A DNA stretch of 64,000 nt from Sapria himalayana (Eukaryota > Streptophyta > Magnoliopsida > Malpighiales > Rafflesiaceae). Below, in pieces: positions 11,792 to 23,139 of this stretch (position 1 is its first letter; the number at the start of each line of letters is the position of its first letter). The notes under the pieces are model-generated. The model searched no databases. It saw only the letters and a list, made by a program, of their open reading frames with translations, and had not been told where the DNA came from. The stretch is taken from assembly GCA_029783825.1 (NCBI GenBank), contig JAREIK010011398.1, positions 62,001-126,000 on the forward strand. Reading direction: 5' to 3'. The translations under genes and the position numbers were made by a program.

Positions 11792-12301
11792 TTTTTATTT
11801 TTCGTAAGTTTTTCTAGAGAGAGAAGCTTTAGAGAGAGAAAGTACAAAAAAAGTAAATTATATTACCCTGTAAAAGCAATGAGGTCACTCACGTGCAAGG
11901 TGCACCGCAGGAAGCTCTGATGTTCAAAACTCAAGTTGAGTTTCACAAAAATCCAAGCCGAAATCAAAATCACGAGGGCCGAGAGAGAGATGCACGGTTT
12001 ATGTGAGAGAGAGAAAATATTGAGAGGTTTTATGTTTTTGAAAAACATAAATGTTATAGGGAGGGGGGTAGATTTTATAGGCTAAATAAAGTTTTATTTT
12101 TTTAAAAAAATATTTTTTTATTAATTTTTTGAATTTTTTTAATATATTTAAGGGGCAGAATCACGAGGACCGTTGGATTCTGCCCCCTAGCCGTTGGAGG
12201 TGAATCCAAGGGCTGAAAATCGCTCAAGTTTGAAATTTTTTTTTTTTGCCGTTGGAAATGCTCGGAAGTCGGATCAGACTTGTGGAGTCGGGTTTCGGCA
12301 G

Positions 12302-12347
12302 AAAAGACCGCGGGTCGGGTATGTTTGGACCCGACCCGCGGTCTTTT
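12302..12347. repeat. 19-bp perfect hairpin in hAT subterminal region
   Basis: aaaagaccgcgggtcgggt (12302-12320) and its exact reverse complement (12329-12347) are separated by 8 nt. It lies on the 5' side of the transposase, just before a 22-G homopolymer (12352-12373). Confidence 0.9.
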
Positions 12348-12351
12348 TACC

Positions 12352-12440
12352 GGGGGGGGGGGGGGGGGGGGGGATGGGTCACGACTCAGTGAGTCGTGAC
12401 TCGTGACCGTGAGTCGTGACTCGTGAGTCGCGACTCACGA
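12352..12440. repeat. Poly-G run and GTGAGTCGTGAC short repeats
   Basis: Twenty-two consecutive G (12352-12373) are followed by several overlapping copies of gagtcgtgactcgtgac, themselves partly palindromic (GAGTC/GACTC). They belong to the hAT right subterminal region. Short subterminal repeats in hAT elements often bind the transposase; that role here is inference. The G-run length is unreliable in assemblies. Confidence 0.75.
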
Positions 12441-12622
12441 CTCACGCCACGGCACGCCGCCAGTGCCTGCGTGAACCGGCACGGGATGGACCCGTGCCGG
12501 CGTGCCGTGCCAAGGCACGGCACGGCATGGGATTTACTTCACCCGGGCACGGCACGGGCCCGGGCACGGTTTTTGAACGTGCCGGGCCGGCCCGGCCCGG
12601 CCCGGCACGTTTGACACCTCTA

Positions 12623-12630
12623 ATATTAAT
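12623..12630. repeat. hAT target-site duplication, right
   Basis: ATATTAAT directly follows the right TIR and is identical to 8992-8999. Confidence 0.93.
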
Positions 12631-13469
12631 AAAAAATATTATATCATCGATAATGTACATCACTAGTTAGTAATGACAATGATAGTCTTTGAATTGTTAA
12701 GGATAAAAACTACATAAAATGAATATTTTGGTAATTTTTTGGTATATTGTGAATGGTAGACATGCAATGAAATGAATTCTATAATATAGAATTGAAAAAC
12801 AATGAACAATAGTAATTTTTCATGGTGATTGACAAGTAGATCAGTCCGGTATAGGATCGATACAATAAGTATGTGCATATTTTAAAGTGCTTATAATCTT
12901 TGTTTTTAATATTTTAGCATAATATCAAGATGTCTTGTGTAAATTTAACTTAATTTTATTTTTTTTTTGAAATTTGTCATGTTATGTATTGGTTAAATAA
13001 AAGAATGAAAAATAGTTGTAATCTATATGATACTTCTGAGAATAACTTAGTGAATATTGAGTTACGATATGTATTTCATGTGGGCTATATCAGTCAGGAT
13101 TAAGTTTGTGAACCAAAATTATTTAGATTATATAGTGGAAGATGCATCTCAAGTTTAGACTCTTAAGTGAATGATTTATTCACAACTACAATTACATCTA
13201 TGACAATCAATTATTCATAGTGTGATCACTATGTCCAATATGTTTGTCTTTTATGACACATGCAAGAAAGTTTGAGACATGGTCATATCGATATATTTTT
13301 GGGTAAGTATACTTGTATGATAGTATTACTCTACAACTAACATATAAATTGACTAATCAAGCCGATGAGACTCATTATGTGAGTAGTATATAACTACAAG
13401 ATGAGATCTTTATAGTAGTACTTATGTTACTCTAAGTAGGAAATCATGATTTTCTGAAGAATATCACAA
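12631..13469. other. AT-rich sequence, no gene identified
   Basis: No long open frame, no clear repeat boundary and no transposon motif that I can name. It presumably continues whatever the hAT element inserted into. Confidence 0.5.
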
Positions 13470-15540
13470 TATTGATCATTATCTCTTCACCTTGAGGTTG
13501 TAACACTAAAAAATAAACAAGAATCTATTTGATATCTTGATCTTCTTTTAACAGAAAGTAGTGGCACTGACAACAATAATGGCTTGAGCCTAATCTTTTT
13601 GTAATACAAAGTTGGTGTGATGTAGAATAACAATGAGTTTATGCCTTCACCTATTTGTATTTCATAGAGAGTTGTGGCACTATGAAGTAGCCACAAAATG
13701 GAGATGGATTCTTATATTTTTTATATAGCAATGGTACTGTATGAAGGTTGTAGCATTGATAGATAGCCTTTCTTGTGTAGGTTGTGGCCATAGTTTGGGA
13801 ACTGGCTATGATGTAAAAGAAACCAATTATTTCTCTTAAGAGTCCATGGTGCTATGAATAATGATGGACTTGGCCATTTCTTCTCTAATATAACACATTT
13901 CCATGATGCTATTAGGATGTCATACCATTGATACATAACTTACGCATACAATTCATAACTATGCCTTTCTTTCTTTTGAAGAAAAGAGTCGAGACCTTAG
14001 AATTGATCATACTTAAGTAATATCTCTTTATAACAATTAGTGTCTCAAAACCTACAGCTTTGAATAATTATAATAGCTTTTTCAAAAATAGTTGTCTTTG
14101 TAATTTTATATAACTTAGAAATTTATGATATTGTAAAAATTGTCATAAATCTAACTTGGAACTATTGAGCCATGTTAAGATAGAGTCGTAGCACTATAAA
14201 ATTGGTTCCGACTATGTGCATCAGTGAGATACTTTGTTACTATGATGAAAAATTAAATAACTCATAGCCATTAAGAATATGATTGTAAATATCACCAATT
14301 AAGTATGTGCTAAACTGCTAATAAGTATGTGCAAATAATTTAGTAGGATCATGACATATAATAAATGCCCCCAACCAATTAAGTAATGTTTTGATCCAAA
14401 ATGGATAGCAAAACTGCATGATACTAATTGAGCTACTTCATCTGCTAAATATCACCAAAACTCATTGATTTCAAAACTATTTATCCAAAGGATACAAATA
14501 ACAAAAAATCATTAAATCATTATATTTTAGCTTCATTTCCATATATACACATCATTATCGACCATCAAAATACACAAGAATATTTAGTAAATTAAATATC
14601 AAACACTAATCACCATCCTCATTAGTGATGATATGACTCTTACTAAAGATGGAGAACAATCAATTTAACATCGATCCTAATTAAAAACTAATCCTTTTAA
14701 GACATGCATAATGAATTGTCATAAAAAAGCATTCAGACTTTTAGTTTTGTAAGCACCATACTCATGATTATTTATATACCCAAATGTTAGGTTTCATAGT
14801 ACAAGTTTATCTCACACATCATATTTAGAAGGGTTATCATTTTCTACCTACCATATGCATTAGTTAGCTTCATATATTTTATTTATTATCATCTACCATG
14901 ACAATTTCACCCAAACCAATAAATAATTAAAATCTTATCTCAAGTTTTATTTAATCACCAATTATCATTAATAATAACACAAAATAAAATAAATATATTT
15001 ATTCATAAATAAAAACTATTATCACATCACATATATCAATTTATACAAATTTCAGTCTACATGTTATTTTTGTAAAAAAATATAGAATTTTTTTTAGTGA
15101 AGAAGGTTTGAGAGTTATTTTCCTAACTCTATATATTAGCATTAATCTTGTATCCCTTACTTGCTTGTGGAATACATAGAAGGTGCAAAAATCACTTTAA
15201 GATTTAATTATTGCATGTGGCCTTGTTTGTTGAGTGGAGAGAGAGAGAAAGGAATAAATTAGAGAGAGTAAATTTCTCGATCTTATCACTTTTATATTCG
15301 AGCAACTTTGCATTACTTTAAAATATAAAAATCATGTCTTTCAGAAGAAAGTTATCACTTTGATCTTCATCTTTTAAGCTTGAGATCGTGCATCTAGAAA
15401 GTGATCATGATTCTAGATTACATTTAGATCATTTTATAACACAAATTCACACTAATTGTAATGACCACAAATTGGACCTAATGACTCCGTAATACAAATC
15501 CACAATTATAATGACCACCTTGGTCTTCATCTTTTAGCAT
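13470..15540 (+). repeat. Dispersed repeat copy 1 (possible LTR-derived)
   Basis: Diverged but collinear words are shared with 23140-25800. Examples: 'ttcttgtgtaggttgtggccatag' type at 13770 and 24705; 'gatactttgtt' at 14231 and 25129; 'caagaatatttagtaaatta' type at 14575 and 25498; 'cccttacttgcttgtg' at 15151 and 23668; and the 'ttcatcttttaagcttgag' type at 15361, 23880 and 13487. The last recurrence means part of the unit occurs twice around this copy, as two copies or LTR-like flanks would. No protein is recognisable. LTR origin (possibly of the Athila-like element nearby) is inference. Confidence 0.55.
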
Positions 15541-15689
15541 GCATTCTTGGTCGAAACTCTATCTAATTGGTCATGAAAAATTTTATATGCCAAGATCATA
15601 CTAACTTGTTAACACAATCCTTCTACTATGTAATACATTCTTTGTAGCTATGATATTATTATGGAGTCATAATCATACATATCTTGTAA

Positions 15690-16191
15690 CATTTATATAG
15701 CTATGATATTAATTTTATGTCATAATAACCAAGCACCTCATTATTGCTGTCATGGTCATGTCAAAGTATTGCGACTTTAACTTTAATATAGCTCAGTAGT
15801 CTTAAATCAAAGTCATAAACTTGATCATTCAAATGTTGAGCCACTAATGCTCCTTCCATCATTTGCAAGTTGAATAATCGCCTCAATAAATGAACTTTGT
15901 TGAGGCTGATGGCTTCTCATACATATAGGAGAGAGCCGCCATAAGACCCACAGTGGTATTTTCCTTTACTATGTTGAAAGCAATATTTTTGGATAACAAT
16001 AATCGAATAACTCCGATAACTTATATGTCGAGAAGATTCCGGTCATCTTATGTAATATTATCTAGCTTCTTTCCTAAGAAAGATTAATATAGTTTTTTTT
16101 TGTACAGATAGACTTCAATCTGCATTTTCCAAAAGCCAAAGTTTGCGCCATCAAACTTCCAAATTTTCATCTTTCCTTCATATGCGGTCAT
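15690..16191 (-). pseudogene. Ty1/copia gag remnant
   Basis: From an ATG at 16191 the minus strand reads MTAYEGKMKIWKFDGANFG followed by FWKMQIEVYL, the standard start of a plant copia Gag (KFDGxNFxxWKxxM, UBN2 domain). Further decayed Gag landmarks follow: GKKLDN, then LLLSKNIAFNIVKENTTVGLM, then SYMYEKPSAS. Stops and frameshifts are frequent. Upstream lie a primer-binding site and LTR-like sequence, giving the proper order LTR-PBS-gag on this strand. Protease and polymerase are not visible downstream. Confidence 0.8.
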
Positions 16192-16326
16192 GTCTCCCTC
16201 TCGAAGCTAGAACTTCTATATCATTTCTAACTATTCAAGCAAATCACGATGTATTAGAACACCTCATTCAACAAACTAGAACCACCGACAAATAGTAACC
16301 TCACTTAGAATATCCTAATCCTTATA

Positions 16327-16341
16327 ACCTCTGATACTAGT
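16327..16341 (-). other. Copia primer-binding site (degenerate)
   Basis: The minus strand reads agtatcagaggtt, close to TGGTATCAGAGC, the copia site complementary to initiator tRNA-Met. It lies about 140 bp upstream of the gag ATG. Confidence 0.65.
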
Positions 16342-16344
16342 TAT

Positions 16345-16850
16345 TGAGTAAATAACACAATTTCTTGTCTACCAGATTTATTAAAGGAGTATGAATAAGC
16401 AAATCAAGTAACACAAACAATATTTAAGTGGTTCGACACAAAATTATCTACTCCAAGGACTACTACAGATCTTTCACTGAAAGCAGAAAAAATATAATGT
16501 TTACCATGCTCTAAAAAAATTACTCTCAATTTTATATCAATTCAACTCTTCTCAAATTTCTCTCACTTAGATATGTGTAAGATAACATTTTTCTCTCTAC
16601 ACAACATCTTTATCTATAAAAAAAATAAGATGGATATAGCCAAAATTAGGCTATAAAACAAAAAAAATTGATACTTGGTGGTCAAATTTTTTTGATAATT
16701 TGAAGCCTCCATATTTGATAATTGAAGTCTCCATCTTTGACTATTGGAGCCACCATCTTTAACAAAAAAAAAGAGGCATAACAAAAGGAAAAAGAAAGAA
16801 AAAGTAGTGGGCAGGTAAGATGCATCCAACCTAGTAGGCTACCCAGTAAT
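16345..16850 (-). repeat. Copia 5' LTR, approximate extent
   Basis: This sequence lies on the far side of the PBS from gag. It contains the ttaagtggttcgac motif (16418-16438) followed by a ctactccaaggac stretch, a pattern common in plant copia LTRs. The outer boundary is not defined; the end given is approximate. Low-complexity A/G-rich sequence lies at 16760-16805. Confidence 0.5.
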
Positions 16851-17865
16851 TTAAAAGTTAATTGAGAGAAAGATTCTCAATGAATGAATCAATGAGACCA
16901 ACTACAATAAAGGATAGCAAGTTTAAAATATTTCCAGACTACGTGTTTTTATAAATAGAATGGTGGGCTGACCATATCCCTCTCCCTCCCCCCCCCCCCC
17001 CCTCGCGTTTATTAGTTATCATTTTATTTAAATTATATTAATTATGCAAAATAATGTATATATTAGAGTGCTTGTGGCATAAGGTTCCCAGGTTGAAGGC
17101 TTGTTCAGTGCTGCCCACGATATGCAGAATGGTATTATGGAAAAGTTTCCAAGATGGAGTCTATATCCTATGTCAGCTGGAAATTTCAAGCCTACACCCA
17201 GTACAAAATGATTTAGGATCCTATATTCTTCTAAGATATTTGACAGGGCAAGCTATAAAATTTTCCAGCTCTCTAATTTTTGAAGAAGCCCCTTCGGTAG
17301 GCGATAAAATTTCATCACCATACCCCAATCCTAGCAGCTCAAATTAGCAGAATTTAGGAAAAAAAAAATTCCAGTCTTGGAGCTTTATTATATTGCTGGA
17401 AATTTCAGTAATTCAAATCCAAACTTCCTTGAAAAAATATGACTAGGAATTATCACTATGGAGCAATCCAAACCTGTCCAAATAAATAGAATTCATTCAT
17501 GTTAGTTCTTGGATGTTATAAATTAAAATAGAATACTAACAGGCAAAGCCCTAATGCAGGTAGCAAAAATATTAACTTACTGCGAGCACAGACTAACTTT
17601 CAGCAGGGAGAAATCACTGCATTATACCATAACTCGGAAATCCCAACACCAAGTATTTTCCCATGGACTAAATTAACAAAACTAATCATGTTCCCATTTT
17701 ACAACTACTCGAAGTTTGATTTCCGGTGCGTGTAACAATACTAAATTTCTCGTACAAAAAAAACAATCTACTTTAAACACAATCAGAAACCTAAAAATAT
17801 CCGAAATTACCTAAGACGAAGCTATATCAACAAAATGAGAGATTACAAAAATGGTATCCCTCTTT
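16851..17865. other. Intergenic, less AT-biased, no gene assigned
   Basis: A 15-C homopolymer lies at 16988-17002. A 97-codon plus-strand frame at 17054-17347 has no motif I recognise and no supporting gene signals. The composition from about 17040 to 18200 is closer to genic DNA than the surrounding transposon debris, so part of a host transcription unit (UTR or intron) is possible, most plausibly belonging to the minus-strand ORF at 17866-18075. Confidence 0.4.
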
Positions 17866-18075
17866 CTACAAGTGTGAGAGAAGAAAAATGAGAGTGGTCG
17901 TATACATGACAAATTCCGACCGTTGGGAGAGGCAGAGGCATTGAATGGTAGCATCCAGATCCAGCTCAAGCAAGGGGCACAACCGACAAGTAGAAACGGA
18001 CTGGCCGGGTGCTAGTAAAGCTGATACGAGCAAAACAATAAAACAACTAAGTTTGAATTTCCAAGATGTACCCAT
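17866..18075 (-). CDS. Possible small secreted Cys-containing protein
   Basis: A 69-codon frame. The N-terminus has a basic start (WKFK) and a hydrophobic core (LSCFIVLLVSALLA, 9-22) ending APGQS, which looks like a cleavable signal peptide. The rest holds C30, C33, C46 and C48, with LLELDLDATIQCLC loosely resembling the LDxxxCLC block of plant hydrophobic lipid-transfer/HyPRP domains; most of the eight-cysteine motif is absent. A TATA-like box (CCATATATAG, minus strand, 18170-18161) lies about 85 bp upstream of the ATG. Against a real gene: several ATGs lie between that box and this start, the frame is short, and the C-terminus is not family-like. It may be a gene fragment, an exon of a spliced gene, or chance. 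Confidence 0.28.
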   Translation of the reverse strand: MGTSWKFKLSCFIVLLVSALLAPGQSVSTCRLCPLLELDLDATIQCLCLSQRSEFVMYTTTLIFLLSHL

Positions 18076-18160
18076 GGGTTATCATGCGTATTTGAAGTGG
18101 TAGTGGGCCTTGAAGTGATACCCATGACCCACGATTTCATGGGAAGTCTATGGGGTGGAC

Positions 18161-18170
18161 CTATATATGG
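18161..18170 (-). promoter_or_regulatory. TATA-box candidate
   Basis: CCATATATAG on the minus strand, upstream of the small ORF starting at 18075. It lies in a comparatively GC-rich stretch, so it stands out more than the many AT tracts elsewhere. Confidence 0.3.
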
Positions 18171-18603
18171 AAGCCCTGCAATAACAAGATTCATGCATAA
18201 ACATTCCTTTGAAGAATTCAGTTTGGATATGTTGGGTGTGACTTACATACTATTTTAATAAAAATATAAAATAAATGATAATAAATGAAAGCGTATGATG
18301 CACATATTCTAGGTATTACTCATAGACAATTTATTTAAGTTGATGAAATAATAAGAGAAAAGAATGTGAGTGATACTCACATTATCTTTGAATAAAAAAA
18401 TAAAATGAAAATAAGTTGATGAAAAAGATGGAACAATATATTTTCCACCAATTCCTTCTAATTATTTTATTCTCATAAACCATTTATTTTTTTTTGTCTG
18501 TGTGTGTGTCTGTGGAAATGAAGCAATAAATACAAAAGCATAGAGGAGAAAGAACAAATAGGAGAAAAATAGTAAGGGGTTATTACTCGGGTCAAATATA
18601 AAA

Positions 18604-18768
18604 TAGTAAGGGTTTTTATTATTATTATTATTATTATTTTTTTGGATAACCAAGAGGTTCAGAGCCCACTTATATGGGCCCCTACATCCCCTTGGGCCCC
18701 CAGAGAACCGAGCAAGTAAGAATTCCCCAGTACCCCCCCCCTGGTGAGACTAGTAAGGGTTTTTATTA
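18604..18768 (-). mobile_element. Short retroposon (SINE-like or LINE 3' end) with 18-bp TSD
   Basis: TAGTAAGGGTTTTTATTA occurs identically at 18604-18621 and 18751-18768. The enclosed 129 bp (18622-18750) read, on the minus strand, as a GC-rich body (ggggcccatataagtgggc, then gaacctcttggttatcc) followed by an A-rich tail continuing as (TAA)n. Long perfect duplications plus an A-rich tail at one end are the hallmark of target-primed retroposition. No clear tRNA-type A and B boxes were seen, so SINE versus truncated LINE 3' end is undecided. Confidence 0.75.
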
Positions 18769-19000
18769 GTTTTATATGTGGGAGTGAGTAGTGAAAATTT
18801 ATGTAATTATATGAATTAATTATTTTTTGGATTTTGACTTGTTTTACCCATGATTTTTCTTTGATGAAATAGTTTCATTATGTAAAATTCTTAGGGTGAA
18901 ATTTATGTATTTTCCAATTTATTTCTTTATTTAAGTTGACATTATTGCCAAGATTGATCCAGAACAAGGCATAACCTAACAAATCATATCATAGCTTATT
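18769..19000. other. AT-rich spacer, nothing seen
   Basis: No frame, repeat or motif supported. Confidence 0.5.
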
Positions 19001-20330
19001 ATTATTAATCGACAAAAATATTACTGGAGAGATTTGATGTTGAGAAATATGATGGGAGAATCAACTTTGGTTTGTGGTCAGTACAAATCAATAATTTATT
19101 GATTCATTTTGGGTTACATAAGACATTGAAAGATAACTAACCCCAAACCTCATTAAACATTCTGTTGGAATTGATATTTCTAAGTTTGTTGATTAAAATT
19201 GGGAGGATTTATATTTGAGAGCTTTTATTACCATAAGACTATTTTTGATAAAATTATCCTAGAAAATGTGTGATTTTTCGAACCAAAAGGTTTTGGAAAA
19301 AAATTTAGTTGGTGAATTAAGCAAAGAATCTTTCAAATTGATTATGGATAAATGAACAATTTCACACATTGCGCATGGAGGAGGATATGAGAATCTCAAA
19401 TCAATTAAGTATTCTCAATTGGCATCATTTTAGACTTATAGGTTTTAAAAGTGGTAATTTTTTATGAGGATAAGGCACTGCAACTTATCTTATCTCTTCC
19501 AACTTTCTATGAACACACAAGGAGAATCTTAACAAGTGGCAAATATATGGTAATTTATCAAGAAGTCACTATCAAACGCCAATATAAACAAAGAAGGCTT
19601 GACAATAAGAAATATATTTAACAAATAAACATGCACTAGTGGTCAAGAAATAGAAGAACTTTAGAAAAGTGGTGTGTTTGGTACGTGGACAATCATGTGT
19701 ATTAAGTTATCCAAAAGATTGAATAAATTCTACAAAGTGCTCTGACTACCATGACAAGATCATGGTATTTCATTAAGATATCTTCTAAAGAAAAATATAA
19801 GCATCCTCATGGTATGTTCATTATTTGGCATGGAAAACAGAAAGTATTACTCTTATCAATTCCATATTTACACATATGTATCTATTTCACAAATTTATGC
19901 AAAGTGTGTGGTTGGAAGATGTTGATGACCAAAAAACTCATGAAATATATTTTGCATACTCATTATGGTGGAGTATGGTTCTTGATATACAAAATATAGC
20001 ATTTATCAGACAAAATCAATATCTTAGTTTTTATTTTTTAAGTAGAGAATTATTGGTTCTGATCCATGTTGTGACTTTGTGAGGGTACAAAACATTGACA
20101 GGCAAGTGTATCTCAACCAACATAGCTCTGCAAGTATACGAGTCATTATTTAGCATGTAAAACAATGAATAATACCTACAAATTAAGTTGATTTTGATGA
20201 AGTATTTGCCACAATAGAGCATTTTTTAAAATGAATTCACAAAAATATACTTTGGAGGAATTGTTGTGAAATTTGGTATTTTTAGTGTAAAATATGTATC
20301 TTGGTATAATTAGCAAAAAGAATAAGAGTG
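19001..20330 (+). pseudogene. Ty1/copia gag and pre-integrase remnant
   Basis: Plus-strand translations over shifting frames match copia Gag in order: an F.G..NF..W start block (about 19050), then YEDKALQLILSLPTFYEH (about 19465-19520), which parallels the DEDKALLLLxSLPxSYEH motif, then ILTSGK and a basic RQYKQRRLDNKK stretch. Farther on (about 19960-20010) WWSMVLDIQN may correspond to the WVLDSG start of the protease. The reading frame is repeatedly broken. No LTRs are identified. It is on the strand opposite to the copia remnant at 15690-16850, so it is a separate insertion. Confidence 0.7.
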
Positions 20331-20444
20331 AATAGTCATTAAGCCATAGCACTTAATGTGCTACTATTTGATTATGCCTTCAAGTACTTATAAATTAGTT
20401 TTGATATTTATTCTTAACCAAAATATTAACCAATTATCATGGAA

Positions 20445-23030
20445 AAAAGATATCAAATGGGATATGGTGTGTTGTCATTGCCCATTTCTGTGTGGCCCAG
20501 TCATGCCATTGTGTTGTGCATATGCTTGGCGTGACACGATGATAAAGCAACAAGCCCGACATGACTCAATTGGCACTTGGTAGTGTCAAGTCATTTTGAG
20601 TCATTTTGGTTCATGTTAGTTTTGGGTAGAAATTTAACTAAACTGTTTGAAATTTAAAGTTTTTATCTAATTAATTATTAAAAACATTACTTTCAAATGA
20701 ATTTATAAATAATAAATACTTAAAAATATTGATATCTGCCTCAAATAAAAAAAAGTGGTTAATGCAAAAAAAATCATTATATTACATAAACAAAAACATA
20801 ATATGATACATACACACATATAATATATGCTAAAGCATGACGCATAAGATCAAAAGTGCATAATAACATATTCAATAGAAATAAAAAAATAATAACAATA
20901 TGGTAACATATGAAAAAATTAAAAAAAAATCTCGCAAGTCACCAATATTGTATATATGGTATGGTAGTACAGATGCAAGTCATCATCATCATATATATGT
21001 TTGAATGTATCGCTAATGGTGGCCTCAATATTCACAATCTCTATATCTAATAAATTATCATTTTGCTAGCAACTCAATACTTTATCATGAATATATAATA
21101 TTGAATCTTCTTAGTTTTTCATGCATACAAATACCTATATGATATATGATTATAGTTTTGATCTCCTATTTAAAATAATATTAATTGCAATTAGAAAAAA
21201 TAAACTATGATGCTATGCTAGATACCAAGGGGGTTAGTAGATTAAATGTCATCTTAGATAGCAATGTGTTGGGTTTTTATGAGTTGGGTAGACTAGGTTG
21301 CTTATTTTGTTTATTTTATTTTTTATAAGGCATGAAGTATGGTAAACCAAATACATGGGATAAAATTCCATGTTTTATTTTTGTTATTAAATAAAATAAA
21401 AAAAAAGTTTTTTTTAGCTGTACGAAAAGAATCATCTTTTCACTATCTCAAAAAATAGTTATGTGATTTTGTTGGCATGCATGTGTTGGGTTTGTCATTT
21501 TCATATATTTGGATTTGAGTTCTAGACACTAAATCTCAAGGTTCTCTCTCTCTCTCTCTCTCCTCTACACACTTATGAATACTATAATTTTTATTTATGT
21601 GATTGTGTTTAAATTGTAATATGTAGGGTTAATATGTGGATTGATGTGTGATTTATTTTCTATGCATTATCTGTGCATATTAAAATTATAATCACAATGT
21701 CTCTATAATTTCAATGTGTGTAGCATGGATATTATTGGTTTCTATTTTTATTTGTGTACAAAAGTATATGCCACAATGAATTAGAGCTTGGATAATTTTG
21801 AAGAGTTAAAAGTTATAGACAAAATCTTATCTTCAGCATAAAAATAGTTATGTCATCACGTTGTTAATATTGAGCCATAAATTCAACGAACTAACTTTAT
21901 CACATAAAGAATAACATTGAAAAAGATATAGAACATTCACCCCAAAATCTTATGTTTATATATTTGTATTGGATTTTTCATTTCTATGGTTTTATATCAT
22001 ATAAAATATAATTTGGTTTAAAACATAATTTTTGGGTATATTGTGCTTTACGTACTACTAGTATGTGTGAAAAAATCTAGCATTTATCATTCGTTTTGGC
22101 ATTATTGTTACATGAATTTTATTTTCACTAGATATATTTTTCAGACTTTATTTTAGGTTTTTCTTAATTTTGAGTTGTTGATTATTTACTTTCGTTGCTT
22201 GATTAATCAGTCATCATTCCTAGTAATCCGTGGTTTCAAATAAACTACGATCCAAACATCCTACCACAACACATGGGATAAGTGAATTTGTATAATATCT
22301 ACTAACTCAAAATATCTAAATTCTTATTATCATCATGTGATAGGATAAAGTAGTAATCAATATCAAAGTATGAAGACAATTCAATCCTATTTGATAGACT
22401 ACCCTGACATATGTCTCTAAATAACTTAATGGAAAAGACATCATTTCAGAATATGGTGACCAAGTCGTCCAAACTCAGAACCTAGAGTTATAATTTTTAA
22501 ATAAGTTAATTAATTTTTTATGAATGAGACATTCAAGATGGTGTTCCTAGTTTATGCACATGGATATGTATGTCAAAATATTTTTTACCGATTTAGCCTT
22601 AACCCTAGTATCGATACAAGAAACCAAGTAATAATGAGATTGAATAGAGAACTAGTATTTTAAATACTTATTAAAATGTTGTTAATATTGTGTGTGTGTG
22701 TGCAATGCAAGTAGTGGTAGTTTACATAGATGAATATATATTCATCGTGTCATAAAAAATATTTAAATTTTCTATAAAAGAAATTCTTGTATCTCAATCA
22801 GAATCATTTTTAATAAGTTCATCACCATTACTATTAACATAGATGGATATTATATATTAGTAGCTAATACATTAGTCCAACATCTTGTAGGTGTAACTAC
22901 AATGGTGTCTAATATTTGTTTAAAATTAGTTTTAGACTTATTGAGATACTTGAGACTGCTAAACTCTTATAATCTATTAGGCGCCATATAGTATTTTTGT
23001 AAATTTTTTATTATTCTAATGCATGAGAAA
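20445..23030 (-). mobile_element. Old decayed hAT element related to the copy at 9000
   Basis: The left end aaagatatcaaatggg (20446-20461) is a mutated TAGAGGTGTCAAATGGG, followed by subterminal sequence rich in tg/ca where the intact element has cg. Farther in, the sequence aligns collinearly with the minus-strand transposase of the intact element: 21228-21260 with about 9965-9995, 22300-22450 with 10035-10170, 22500-22620 with 10250-10370, and 22700-23000 with 10500-10790. Homology ends near 23030, so the transposase N-terminus and the right TIR are missing. Stops are everywhere. It is split by an inserted block at about 21260-22270. Confidence 0.75.
21260..22270. mobile_element. About 1.0-kb unclassified insertion inside decayed hAT
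   Basis: hAT-like sequence breaks off after about 21255 (tagatagcaatgtg) and resumes at about 22270 (acatgggataagtg), where the intact relative reads continuously (gatagcacgggataggcg). The intervening sequence is AT-rich, includes a (CT)n tract at about 21544-21565, and has no coding frame. The ends share only a few bases of inverted similarity, so class is unknown. Confidence 0.5.
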
Positions 23031-23139
23031 TAACTTTTTTTCTTATTTAATAAAATAACTTTTATTATTCTACTAAATACTTTAGGCACCCTATAAGTTC
23101 TTAAGGATTACTTGTCATTGCCCACCATTGTAATGATGT

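Larger units (their letters stand above)
9000..12622 (-). mobile_element. hAT transposon, complete with TIRs and TSD
   Basis: The termini are inverted repeats starting TAGAGGTGTCAAAC on the left, with GTTTGACACCTCTA closing the right end. They are followed inward by GC-rich subterminal stretches built from cggcacgg and ggcccgg words, a normal hAT feature. The element is flanked by perfect 8-bp duplications ATATTAAT (8992-8999 and 12623-12630), as expected for hAT. Total length is 3623 bp. It encodes one transposase on the minus strand. Perfect duplications and a nearly open frame suggest a young insertion. It sits at the 5' side of the RTE LINE remnant. Confidence 0.95.

Noticed and set aside
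17054..17347. 97-codon plus-strand ORF
   Set aside because: No recognisable motif, ordinary length for chance in this composition, and no promoter or splice support.
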